DNA from: Diospyros lotus
Taxonomy: Eukaryota; Streptophyta; Magnoliopsida; Ericales; Ebenaceae
Length of the DNA stretch: 64,000 nt
Direction of reading: 5' to 3'
NCBI RefSeq assembly: GCF_014633365.1
Contig: NC_068350.1
Coordinates: forward strand, 32,913,119-32,977,118
This document shows positions 45,552-56,403 of the stretch, in pieces. The notes below the pieces were generated by a model, which was not told the origin of the DNA, ran no database searches, and saw nothing but the letters and a program-made list of their open reading frames with translations. Position numbers and translations under genes: made by a program. Within the stretch, counting starts at the first letter, position 1. Every line of letters starts with the position of its first letter.

Positions 45552-46928
45552 GCCACCCAGCCGTCTCATCCTGGTAATCTCGTTGCTTGTGTTGTTCAAT
45601 GCTCATATGTTAGTCCTTGGATTATAGATTCTGGCGCCACTGACCATATGTGTGATAATGAACTTCTTTTCTCCTCACTTACCTATTCTGATACTTTACC
45701 TATTGTTACCCTGGCTGATGGTACCAAAACTGCAGTTAAAGGGATTGGCCAAATCACACCCACCTCTTATTTCTCATTAAATTCTGTTTTATATGTTCCT
45801 GATAGTCCTTTTAATTTGATTTCACTTAGCCAACTCACCAAAACCCTTAACTGTTCTGTTCGCTTTACTCCTACCTCTGTTTGTGTTCAGGACCAGGGTA
45901 CGGGGCGAACGATTGGCGTCGGGTGTGAGTCACAGGATCATTATCATCTTGCTGTGCCTAGTTCACCAATAGCTTGCACTAGTGCCGCTTCCCCAGATCT
46001 TCTCCATTATCATCTCGGTCATCCTAGTCTCTCCAAATTGAAGAAATTAGTTCCTAGTTTGTCGTCATTGTCCACATTTAATTGTGAGTCGTGTCAGCGT
46101 GGTAAACATGCTCGTCATTCTTTTTCTTGTCGGGTCAATAATAGGGCTGAGGCTCCCTTTTCCCTTGTGCACTCTGATGTATGGGGGCCCAGTCGCGTCC
46201 ATTCTACTCTTGGTTTTTCATATTTCGTTACTTTCATTTATGACTTTTCTCGTTGCAATTGGTTGTTTCTTATGAAAAATCGGTCCAAGTTTTCTATTTT
46301 TCAGACATTTATTGCTGAAATAAAAACACAGTTTGGAGTTTTTATATGTGCCTTACGTAGTGATAATGCCCTTGAGTATTTTTCTTCTCCATTTACTACC
46401 TTTATGACTTCTAATGGCATCTTACACCAATCCTCTTGTCCTTACACACCTCAACAAAATGGTGTTGCTGAGCGTAAGAATCGCCATCTTATTGAGACTG
46501 CACGGACGCTCCTTTGTCATCTTATTGAGACTGCACAGACGCTCCTTTGCCATCTTATTGAGACTGCACAGATGCTCCTTTTACATGCCAATCTTCCCAC
46601 CAAATTTTGGGATGATACCGTTCTAACTGCATGTTATCTCATCAATCGCATGCCATCCTCAGCGTTACAGGAGCAAATTCCTCATTCCCTTTTGTTCCCT
46701 ACACAACCACTTTATTCTGTTCCTCTTCGTGTTTTTGGATGTATCTGTTTTGTGCATTCTTTTTCACCTGGACAGGATAAGCTTGCTGCAAAATCTCTCA
46801 AGTGTATCTTCCTTGGCTATTCCCGGTTGCAAAAAGACTATAAGTGTTACTCTCCTGAACTAAATTGTTATTTTTTGTTTGTTGATGTCACATTCTTTGA
46901 ACATCAGTCTTTTTTTTCTGTTGCTTAG
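45552..46928 (+). pseudogene. Copia C protease and integrase segment
   Basis: An open stretch after TAG 45549-45551 encodes the protease motif PWIIDSGATDHM (active-site D-S-G), the GAG-pre-integrase region ([22 protein letters not shown]) and the integrase core ([26 protein letters not shown]). Directly after the last block, 11 residues (HLIETA-TLLC) are present three times. The frame closes at TAG 46926-46928, where element A has CAG. The catalytic residues are present, but the polyprotein is broken up by the stops. Confidence 0.86.
46485..46583 (+). repeat. In-frame triplicated 33-bp repeat in copia C integrase
   Basis: Three head-to-tail 33-bp units (46485-46517, 46518-46550, 46551-46583) encode HLIETAxTLLC/L. 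Units differ by one to three bases. Elements A and B have a single unit at this place. Confidence 0.9.
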
Positions 46929-48846
46929 CCTGATTCATAGTCTTCATCAGGTTTTTCCTGTTCCTTTTTTTTTTCTTCCGCTGTTCTCCTCGGATCCGTC
47001 TATCTCCTCTATGGCGCCTACCCTACTGTTTTTCGGTCCACCTACCACGGCTCCTCCACTTCTTACATATCACCATCGTCCTCGTCCCACTACCGGTGCC
47101 AGCATTCCTCTAGCCCAGGACTCTCCTGACTTGCTTTCTTCGTCTGTTGTCCCTCCTGCCCCGGATCCTGAGCCCGACAATCTCCCTGTTGCTCTTCACA
47201 AAGGTACACGGTCTACTCGTAATCCCCATCCTATTTATAACTTTTTATGCTATGATCGTTTGTCTCCTTCTTATAGTGCCTTTGTTTCGAGTCTTTCCTC
47301 TGTTTCTATTCCTAAAACCACAGGTGAAGCTCTGTCCTATCCTGGTTGGCGCCAGGCTATGTTAGATGAGATTGACGCCTTACATTCAAATGGTACTTGG
47401 GATTTGGTGTCTTTACTACCAGGAAAGATTCTCATTGGTTGTCGTTGGGTATTCACACCCAAAGTGGGTCCTGATGGCCAGATGGAATGTCTTAAAGCCC
47501 ACTTGGTTGTCAAAGGCTTTACACAGATCTATGGGCTGGATTACAACGATACTTTCTCTCATGTTGCGAAAATGGCCTCTGTTTGCCTCTTTCTCTCTCT
47601 AGCTGCTACGCGTCATTGGCCACTCTATCAGCTTGATATTAAAAATGCATTTCTTCATGGTGATTTGCAAGAAGAGGTATATATGGAGCAACCACCTGGT
47701 TTTGTTGCTTAGGGGGAGTCCAATGTAGTCTGCAAACTCAAGAAGTCTCTCTATGGTCTGAAACAATCTCCACGGGCGTGGTTTGGCAGGTTCAGCACTA
47801 TGGTTCAAGCCTTTGGTCTCACTCGAAGTGAGGTTGATCATTCGGTTTTCTATTGCCATTCTTCTTCCTTATGTATCTACCTTGTGGTTTATGTAGATGA
47901 CATTGTTATCACAGGGAGTGATCAGGTTGGAATACAGAAGTTGAAGGAACATCTACATCAGCACTTTTAGACCAAAGACTTAGGCCGACTTCGGTATTTC
48001 TTGGATATTGAAGTTGCTCAATTAGGAGATGGTATCTCAATTTCTCAGAGGAAGTATGCACTGGACATCTTAGAAGAAACTGCTATGGTAAATTGCAAAC
48101 CAGTTAACACCCCAATGGATCCGAATGTCTGACTCTTGCCGGGACAGGGGGAGCTTCATTCAGATCCTGGAAGGTATAGGAGATTGGTAGGCAAGTTGAA
48201 CTATCTCACAGTCACTCGTCCTGACATTACTTTTGTTGTGAGTGTAGTTAGCCAGTCCCTTAGTTCACCATGTGATTCTCACTGGGATGCTGTTATCCGG
48301 ATTCTGAGATATATCAAAAGAGCTCCAGGTAAAGGGCTACTCTATGAGGATAAGGATCACATAGATATTTGTTGTTATGCAGATGCAAATTTGGCAGGAT
48401 CTCATTCTGATCGTCGGTTAACTTCTGGGTATTGTGTTCTTGTGGGAAGAAATCTAGTTTCTTGGAAAAGTAAGAAACAAAATGTAGTAGCTAGATCTAG
48501 TGCAGAGGCAGAGTATTGGGCTATGGCTAATGCAACTTGTGAGCTTATCTGGTTTAAACAACTCCTGCAGGAACTCAAGTTTTTTGAAGTGTCTCATATG
48601 AATCTTATTTGTGATAATCAGGCTGCCTTACACATTGCTTCCAATCTAGTGTTCCATGAGCGGACTAAGCATATTGAAATCAACTGTCACTTTGTTAGAG
48701 AAAAACTGGTTGAAGGTGTTATTGTTACAGAGTTTGTTAACTCCAATGATCAACTTGCAGATGTCTTCACCAAGTCTCTAAAGGGTGCTCGAGTGGAATA
48801 TATTTGTAACAAGGTTGGTGCATATGATATCTATGCTCCAACTTGA
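46929..48846 (+). pseudogene. Copia C reverse transcriptase and RNase H, with stops
   Basis: RT sequence (WRQAMLDEIDALHSNGTWDL, KAHLVVKGFTQIYGLDYNDTFSHV, LYQLDIKNAFLHGDLQEEVYMEQPPGF) runs to TAG 47710-47712. The active-site YVDD is intact at 47890-47901. Further stops are TAG 47968-47970 and TGA at about 48130. RNase H is open at 48136-48846 with DADLAGSHSDRRLTSGYCV, SSAEAEYWAMANA, CDNQAALHIA and [10 protein letters not shown]. Confidence 0.86.
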
Positions 48847-48853
48847 GAGGGAG

Positions 48854-49009
48854 TGTTAGAATTATTAGTATATATTATAATTATTATATGTGTGTTTTAT
48901 TTTGTAATTAGATTAAACCCATAGGTTTAAGGCCCATTATGCTAATTATAAATAACAAGTTAAGAGAGGTTATTCTCTTAGGGTTTTCTCTCCTAATTAT
49001 TTTCTCACA
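48854..49009 (+). repeat. Copia C 3' LTR
   Basis: 156 bp, about 95.5% identical to the 5' LTR by direct comparison. Confidence 0.93.
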
Positions 49010-49325
49010 AATCTTAGTTGCTATTTTTTAGCTAATGTAATCTCAGTTCATGGGATCATGGGTAGTTTTATTTGGCTTTGGTGGTTACATTTGGTTGTAT
49101 TTAAATCTTCTTTGGATTCAATAGAATGTGAGTGTTGTTCATTAAAAAACCCTTCTCTATTTTTCTGCTGTCATATTTTTCAGTTTGCAGTCCTTTGTGT
49201 CTTCTTGAGTTTTTTTGCTAACAAACTGGTATCAGAGCACTATTCTTACGAGATTGTGAGAATTTGAGTGTTCACCTTGCTCAAAATCAAACCAAAAACC
49301 ATTACAACCTCATCCTCTACCAAAC

Positions 49326-50390
49326 ATGGATGCTGAAGCATCTTTCACAGTTGCTGCTCCTCCAGTGTTTGAGGGTGAAAATTACCAGGTATGGGCAGTC
49401 AGAATGGAAGCTTATCTTGATGCAAGTGATCTTTGGGAAGCTGTGAAGGAGGACTATGAGATTCCTCCTTTTCCCAATAATCCAACAATTGCACAAATCA
49501 GGAATCACAAGGAAAAGAGGCAAAGGAAGTCAAAGGCAAAAGCATGCCTGTTTGTTGTTGTCTCTCCATCAATCTTTTCCAGAATTATGACCCTGAAATC
49601 AACAAAGGAGATCTGGGATTTTCTCAAGCAAGAACATGAGGGCAATGAGAGAATCAAAGGGATGCAAGTGCTGAATTTAATTAGGGAGTTTGAGATGCAA
49701 AGAATGAAGGAGTCAGAGACAATCAAGGAGTACTCTGACAGACTGTTGAGCATTGTCAACAGGGCAAGATTGCTTGGAACTGAATTTCCTGATTCTAGAG
49801 TAGTTGAAAAGATTCTTGTTACTGTCCCTAAAAGGTTTGAAGTCACAATTTCCTCTTTGGAAAATTCTAAAGATCTGTCAAGCATTTCTTTGGCAAAATT
49901 GTTAAATGCTCTACAAGCTCAAGAACAAAGAAGGCTCAGTTGAAGGAGCATTGCAAGCTAAACACGAAGTCAATCAAGGCAGCAAAGGAAAAAAAAAAAA
50001 AGAAAGGGAAAAAGAACAATGCAGAGCAGGCTGAAGCTGCAAACAGCAGCAATGGAGGTGAAAGCAAGCCATCCTAACCTCCATGTCAACATTGTGGGAT
50101 CCTCATTTCAAGTGTTGGAGGAGGCCTGATGTAAGATGCAACAAGTGCAATCAATTAGGCCATATTGCAAAAATTTGCAGGAACAAAAGACAACAGCAGC
50201 AGCAAGCTGAGGCTCAAATTGTCAATCAGCAGGAGGAGAACATTTACTTATGGCAACCTATTTTGCTACCAACAACTCAATTGAAAGCTGGCTCATTGAC
50301 AGTGGCTGCACCAATCATATGACATATGATCAACTTTTCAAGGAGCTTGACAAGTCTAAAGTGTTAAAAGTCAGAATTGGCAATGGGGAG
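49326..50390 (+). pseudogene. Copia G gag and protease start, truncated by insertion
   Basis: 206 codons from MDAEASFTV with copia Gag landmarks (GENYQVWAVRMEAYL, DFLKQEHEGNERI, EYSDRLLSIVNRARLLG, VPKRFE). A TGA closes the frame at 49941 and is followed by an A13 tract (about 49989-50001). Other frames carry the CCHC knuckle CNKCNQLGHIAKIC (about 50140) and the protease segment SWLIDSGCTNHMT (near 50290). The frame was probably one polyprotein, broken by stops and frameshifts and then split by element E. Confidence 0.82.
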
Positions 50391-50711
50391 TGTTGGTTCT
50401 GATCTGGACTCTCTTAGACACACACTCCTTTCTTATGATAAATATCAACTCTCAAGAAAAAAAAAAAAAACAGAACACTGTTAATCAAGAATTCTCTACT
50501 TATTATTGAATAAAAAGCAAGACCCTTATATAGGGATATTACATGCAGATTACATGGGAAAATCATAACAAACTAGAACATTATTAACAAACTAAGTTGT
50601 GCCCCGAAGAATAAGTCATCAACTAACCCACTGCCTACAAACAAGGACATTATTATTCCATCACTCCTGCTGACTCAGTCACATAGCAGACCTGGTTTGC
50701 TAACTCCAACA
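50391..50711 (-). repeat. Copia E 3' LTR (minus-strand sense)
   Basis: 321 bp with inverted ends TGTTGG/CCAACA, a TATA-like 'cccttatataggg' near 50522-50534 and an A13 run at about 50458-50470. Confidence 0.82.
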
Positions 50712-50723
50712 CTCCCCTTCAAA

Positions 50724-53700
50724 CTAGGTTTGATTGTGTTCTCCTTCACACTTAACTTCCTTCATCCCAAGCAGGCCTTGAATATTTGAAAAACTCTTGA
50801 ATGACAATGGCTTGGTGAAGATGTCAGCCACCTGCTTAAGTGTGTGGCAGTAAGCTAACTTCACAGTCTCTTGTCTAACATGATCTCTGATAAAGTGGAA
50901 CCTGGTATCAATATGCTTGCTTTGCCCGTGTTGCACTGGATTTTTGGCAAGTTTAATTGCTGATATATTATCTACATAAATCATGATTGAGCCTTCCTGT
51001 GGATACTTCAATGTCAGTAACAGATTCTTCAACCAAATTACCTCTCAAACAGTGGCGGCAGCTGCAACATACTCAGCTTCACATGAGGATAAGGCCACAA
51101 TGCTTTGCTTCTTTGATGACCAAGAAAAAGCAGTTGAAGTTCCAAAGAAAACATACCCTGTGGTGCTCTTTCTCTCAATTGGATCTCTTCCCCAATCACT
51201 ATCCGAGTATCCAATCAGCTCAAACTTCTGTCCATATGCATAATGTAAACCAAAGTTCAAAGTCCCTTTAATGTATCTTAAAATCCTCTTGGCTGCTTGC
51301 CAATGTGATTCCTTTGGTGCCTCCATATATTGACTCAACAAGCTAACTCCATATACTATGTCGGGCCTCATCATGGTCAAGTATATGAGACTTCCAATTA
51401 GACTTTTATATTGTGTTGAATCAATGTCATCACCCTCACCTTCTTTGGAAAGCATATGATTTGTCACAACAGGAGTGTTAATGATGGTGCAACTAGTCAT
51501 CCTGAACTTGTCAAGTATTTCTTTCATATATTTCTTTTGAGAAAGAAATATTCCATCACCACCTTGATGCACTTGGATGCTCAGGAAGTAAGACATGAGT
51601 CGCATATCAGTCATTTTAAACTCCTAAAACATGTTGTGCTTGAAATGAGCAAACATACCTTTACTATTTTCAATGAACAATAAATCATCAACTTAAATAC
51701 ACAGCACCATAAATTCCCCATTTTTGGCTTCTTTGGTATATATATTGAATGATCGTATGTGCATTGCTCAAAACCATTCCGTTTGAGATATTCATCAATT
51801 CTTGAATTCCAAGCTCTAGGGGCTTGTTCAAAGCCCATACAAAGCTTTCTTCAAACGATAAACCTTGCTTTCATCTCCTGGTACACAAAAACCTTCGGGC
51901 TGTTGGACATATACCTCTTCTTCAAGTACCCCATTAAGAAAGGCGGATTTGACATCAAGCTGATATAGTTTCCACTTTTGGGTTGCTACAAGTGAAACAA
52001 CTAATCTAATTGTATCAAATTGAATTACTGGAGCAAATATCTCGTCATAATCGATCCCATACTCTTGTCGATACCCTTTTGCCACAAATCTCGCTTTATA
52101 GCGATCCACACTACCATCTGTAGTTCTTTTAATTTTGTAGACCCATTTTACACCAATTGCCTTGTGTTGTGGAGGAAGTTCAGTGAGTGTCCAGGTGTCA
52201 TTCTTCCCAAGAGCCTGAATTTCCTCTCTCATGGCAACTCTCCAGCACTCCTTTTCATTTGCTTCCTAAAAATTCAGTGGCTCATGGTCAACCAATAGAC
52301 ACAGCAAGTTGGTGTTCACTTCTTCATCATAGGTAATCTCTTGTGTTGCTTCATACAGGTCCCTCAAGCTTCTTGTATGCAAAGGAGGTGTTGAACTTGT
52401 CAAAGGAGTAACATCACCATGTTCTTCTTGTGGTGGCATTGGGAATGTCTGGACTAATGGTGATGGTGTTGAGGTTGTATCTCCAGAACCTTGGTGCCCT
52501 TCATTGTCTTCTAGATAAATTGTTTCAGCCACTGTCTCTTGATTGTCCCACTTCCATGTAGCTCCCTCATCAAAAATAACATCACGACTGATGAGCAACT
52601 TCTTTGTCAAAGGATCATATAGCTTGTACCCCTTTGATTCTTCACTATATCCCATGAATATGCACGACACTCCATGATCATCAAACTTTTGCTGCCTAGC
52701 CTCGGGTACTTGAGCGTAGGCAATACACCCGAACACTTTAAGATGTGAAACATTGGGCTTTACTCCACTCCATGCCTCATGAGGAGTCTTGTGCTGGACA
52801 CTCTTTGTGGGACATTTATTCAACAGATAGACTGCACATGCAATTGCCTCTTCCCAAAACACTTTTGGCAGCTGTCTTTCTTTTAGAAGAGCCCTCGTCA
52901 TGTCCATTATGGTGTGATTTTTGCGTTTCGATATGCTGTTTTGCTATGGAGTATAAGCAATGGTGAGCTGATGTCGAATTCCATTTTCCTTGCAAAACAT
53001 CTGAAAGCTAGTGGAGGTATAATCCCCTCCATGAATGGTAACAAGCTTACACCCACTCTCATTTTCAACAAAAACCTTGAAAGTTTTGAACACCTCAAAT
53101 GCAACAGATTTTCCTTTAAGGAAATATACCCATATTTTTCTACTAAAATCGTCAATGAATGTAATGAAGTATTTATTACCTCCAATTGACATAGGCTCAA
53201 AAGGTCCACATAGTTCAGTGTGGACAAGTTGTAAAGGTGTTGTAGCCCTCCATCTTTCTTCTGTAGAAAAAGGTTGTCATGTCTGCTTTCCAGCAACACA
53301 AGTAGGACAAACACAATTTAGCCCCTCAATATGTGGCAGACCTTGAACCATTTCTTCCTTCTATAATAACTGTAGGCCATGTAAATTGAGATGCCCGAAA
53401 CGTAGATGCCACTTCTCTGTCTCATTCTCTAAATGGGTAAATAAGCAATTTCCTGACATTATGTTCAACTGTAAGGGAAACATACGATTTGGACTCATCT
53501 GAATTTGAGCAATGAGTTGTCTTTCAGCATTTCTCAGTTCCATAAAATTGCCCTCCATATAGATCACATGCCCCTTTTGAAGTAGTTGCCCAATACTTAA
53601 GATGTTGCTTCTTATGTTAGGAATATAATAGACATCAGATATGTGTGTAATTGAACCATCCTTTTGAGAGATAGTTACCTTTCCTTTTCCAGCAATTTTG

Positions 53701-54373
53701 AGCTTTGACCCATCTCCCAAACTAATTGTTCCACCTAAAAGTTCTTGGAGTTCCACGAAAAACTCCTGTCTTCCACACATGTGGTTGCTTGCGCCCAAGT
53801 CCAGGTACCAAATATTTCCTTCTTTGAGTGCCTCAATTCTAGCTACTAGTAATGTTAGTTGCTCCTGTGACACATCTGACTCTTCACAAATAACAACGTT
53901 GGCTCTTCAAATGAACCACCTGATTCCTCAGCAAAATTAGCCAACTTATCAATCTTGGTTGGACAATTAGAGGCACAATGCCCATACTGTTTACAGTTCC
54001 AGCACTGCACATTCATTTTTCTTTCACCATACTAACCTCTACCCTGCATTGAATTACCACAGCCACCTCGACCTCGATAACTGTAGCCACCACAGCCTCG
54101 TCCTCGTTCCCCACTAGTACCTTCGAGGACAAGCTTCGATTTTAAAGCCTGCTCAATAGTTGTTCCATCCCCATTTTTCCGAAAACGTAATTCATGCACT
54201 CTTAGTGAGCCGAGCAATTCTTCCGTACTCATGACCTCCAAATCTTTGGATTCTTCAATTGTTGTAATGACATAGTCAAAGTTTGTTGTCAATGACCTTA
54301 GCAACTTTTCATTCACTCGAACATCATCGAGTTTTTCACCATTCCTTCGCATTTGATGGATAATCCCAATCAA
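50724..54373 (-). pseudogene. Copia E gag-pol pseudogene
   Basis: From the right: Gag (54032-54373, with an Arg/Gly-rich tail), zinc knuckle CWNCKQYGHCASNC (about 53960-54010, other frame), protease with DLGA for D-T/S-GA (53361-53873 frame), integrase core (52944-53192) and C-terminus (52266-52907), RT (51828-52232 and on), RT/RNase H (51045-51614) and RNase H end (50724-51032). The RT active site reads stop-VDD near 51685-51697, with a frameshift just before it. Pieces are in different frames, so no functional product is expected. Confidence 0.85.
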
Positions 54374-54378
54374 CCAAG

Positions 54379-56239
54379 TGAAAGTAAAGCAAGATCGCTA
54401 CGGGGCAAGCAGCGTAGTTCAAAATTTTGAACCTTACCCCGATCCCGGCGATTGGATCAACGTCGAAATTAAATCATTCACAAACAAATAAATAAATCTA
54501 ACCTTTAGATTACCGAGTCGTTCGCGGATTTAAGCCGTCCAAGTGTCCGGCCTCTAACTCGTGATACGCGGCACGCGTCCGTTGGCAAGGAGAGCGGAAT
54601 AGGAGTGCTAGCTCCTTCTCCTTTGCGCGGCTTGTGTATGGACGGGAAAATAATTGATTTTCAACTCTTGAAAACCAACAAAATAAGAGGCATAATTTGG
54701 GCATCTCATAAAGGGCTATTTATAATGAAGCATCCTCCTAGGGTTTTCCCAAACCCTAGGGAACATGGATTGGGCTAGCCCATTAATCATAGTCCAACTA
54801 GAAATTAAAGTGGCCCAAATTCATTTATAAATATGTGGCCCAAATCTAATTCAAGCCCAAATAATTAATATTTAATATTTGGCCCAAATCTTATTTAGCC
54901 CAAATATAATATTTATTATTTAATATTTGACCCAAATCTAATTTAGCTCAAATATTTAATTTAATTTAATATTTGGCCCAAATACTTTATTTGGCCCAAG
55001 TATTAAATTAAGCCCAAATTATTAAATTAGAAACTTCTTTCTAATTTAATCATTAAGTTAGAAACTACTTTCTAATTTAATCAATTGCTATTTTAGGAAA
55101 CTTTTTCCTTTATGACGACCCCTCGTCATATCGACGTCATTACGTCTGTTTGTTCTTTTCCCGTGAGAACCTACAACGGCACAACTTCTTGCCGAAGTGT
55201 CCCACTTAACCATACGTCCGCTTTCCTAGTTTAAACCAGGGACCGTGCCTATTGCGTATGACTCATTAGGCTTCCGAATATGTTGGCAATGTGTCGGTAC
55301 GAACACATAAGACAAGATTGGCCTCTAGCAAGGCGTCATGCCTACCCAATTATTCAGAAGGATTCATAATCCGCAAATAACCTTTCACGAGCATGGTTAC
55401 CGTGTAATACGATCCTCTCGTCAATGTATCTTATGTGATCTCAAGTATGGCGATGTGTTGCTTGATAATGATCACATGAGTTTTCTTCGGTCTTTCGGAT
55501 ATCTTCACTTAATAGAAAGTGAATCAATAACTCCTTATTGATCTCTTTCACCATGGCCATGGATTTAAAGTGAATATCCACCGAAGGCGCCTTAGATACA
55601 TCATCCTCTATCAAGGGATAGACGAGTCCCATCTTGGCTATGCACCCATCTCCATAAGCCTCATGATATACCCAACGATCGCCCACGTGCAGCCTTTGTC
55701 TAGGCCCATCGAAACGATGTCAAAGCATACCGGTCTTCTTATGAGATGACCGTGACAACCTCAGGTCCAAGGATTAGTTACACCCATCTCGTATGAGAAT
55801 TCCATCAACATATAACCAAAATGGATTCTCATGGCGAGTCATGTCCAGTGACACGTTCTCCAACATTGGTCACCTATGTACTTGTCTAGGCATCCCCATG
55901 CCTATGGGTGTGAGACCCCCATTGCTATCACATAGCAAAAACATAACACATACAAGTCTTACCACAATTGTCAATGTCCATTCTTGACATTGCTACGACT
56001 TGGGACGTTTAATGATGTCTATAAACTGTGATGCATCATCTCACATCTTTATAGATTATTCACAGTATACATCATATGGACTTCTATCTAGTTTCATTCG
56101 GTTATTACAATAATAACAAGAAACTAATAGAATGACTTCTTGTGAATTTGAATAACTCCTTATTCAAATAATAACATGATTACAATTGTCAGTGTACAAC
56201 ATGCCCAATCTGATTGGGTCTAGAGCACCTACACTAACA
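54379..56239 (-). repeat. Element F LTR, first copy
   Basis: 1,861 bp, apparently identical to 61854-63714. A TATA box (TTATAAATAG on minus, about 54716-54725) lies about 340 bp from its left, 3' end. 54800-55090 is rich in 'ggcccaaat' and 'tttaatattt' subrepeats. Confidence 0.9.
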
Positions 56240-56403
56240 ATCTCCCACTTGCACTAGAGCCAATCACTCATGTATCTTATACCTGATGATCGAACATGAC
56301 TTTCATGTTTCTCCTGGGATAGAGCTTTAGTTAAGAGATCTACGACGTTGTCATCCGTCGACACTTTCTCTATATATGTCACCATAGCTGATAATCTCCA
56401 TTA

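Larger units (their letters stand above)
44082..49009 (+). mobile_element. Ty1/copia element C, plus strand, 4,928 bp, full structure
   Basis: 156-bp LTRs at 44082-44237 and 48854-49009 (TGTTAGAATT...TCTCACA) differ at seven positions. The target duplication AATCT is at 44077-44081 and 49010-49014. The primer-binding site TGGTATCAGAGCC starts at 44238 and the polypurine stretch 'ttgagagggag' precedes the 3' LTR. It is a close relative of element A: gag, integrase and RNase H align almost throughout. Confidence 0.94.
43868..50390 (+). mobile_element. Ty1/copia element G, plus strand, 5' part, host to elements C and E
   Basis: The 5' LTR probably starts at TGTTGGGTTTG (43868) and ends near 49224 (GCTAACA), with element C inside it. 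Without C it would be about 424 bp. A tRNA-Met primer-binding site TGGTATCAGAGCAC is at about 49228. Gag opens at 49326. A zinc knuckle and the start of protease follow, and the element is cut at 50390 by element E. Its remainder must lie beyond the window. The left boundary is an estimate. Confidence 0.65.
50391..54378 (-). mobile_element. Ty1/copia element E, minus strand, 3' portion, inserted in copia G
   Basis: The left edge is its 3' LTR (50391-50711, 321 bp; TGTTGGAGTT...GAACCAACA on minus). The polypurine tract TTTGAAGGGGAG on minus adjoins it. Going right, the minus strand encodes RNase H, RT, integrase, protease and Gag in reverse order, to 54378 where element F interrupts gag. The rest of E and its 5' LTR must lie beyond 64000, so its target duplication cannot be checked (left flank GGGAG). 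Confidence 0.85.
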
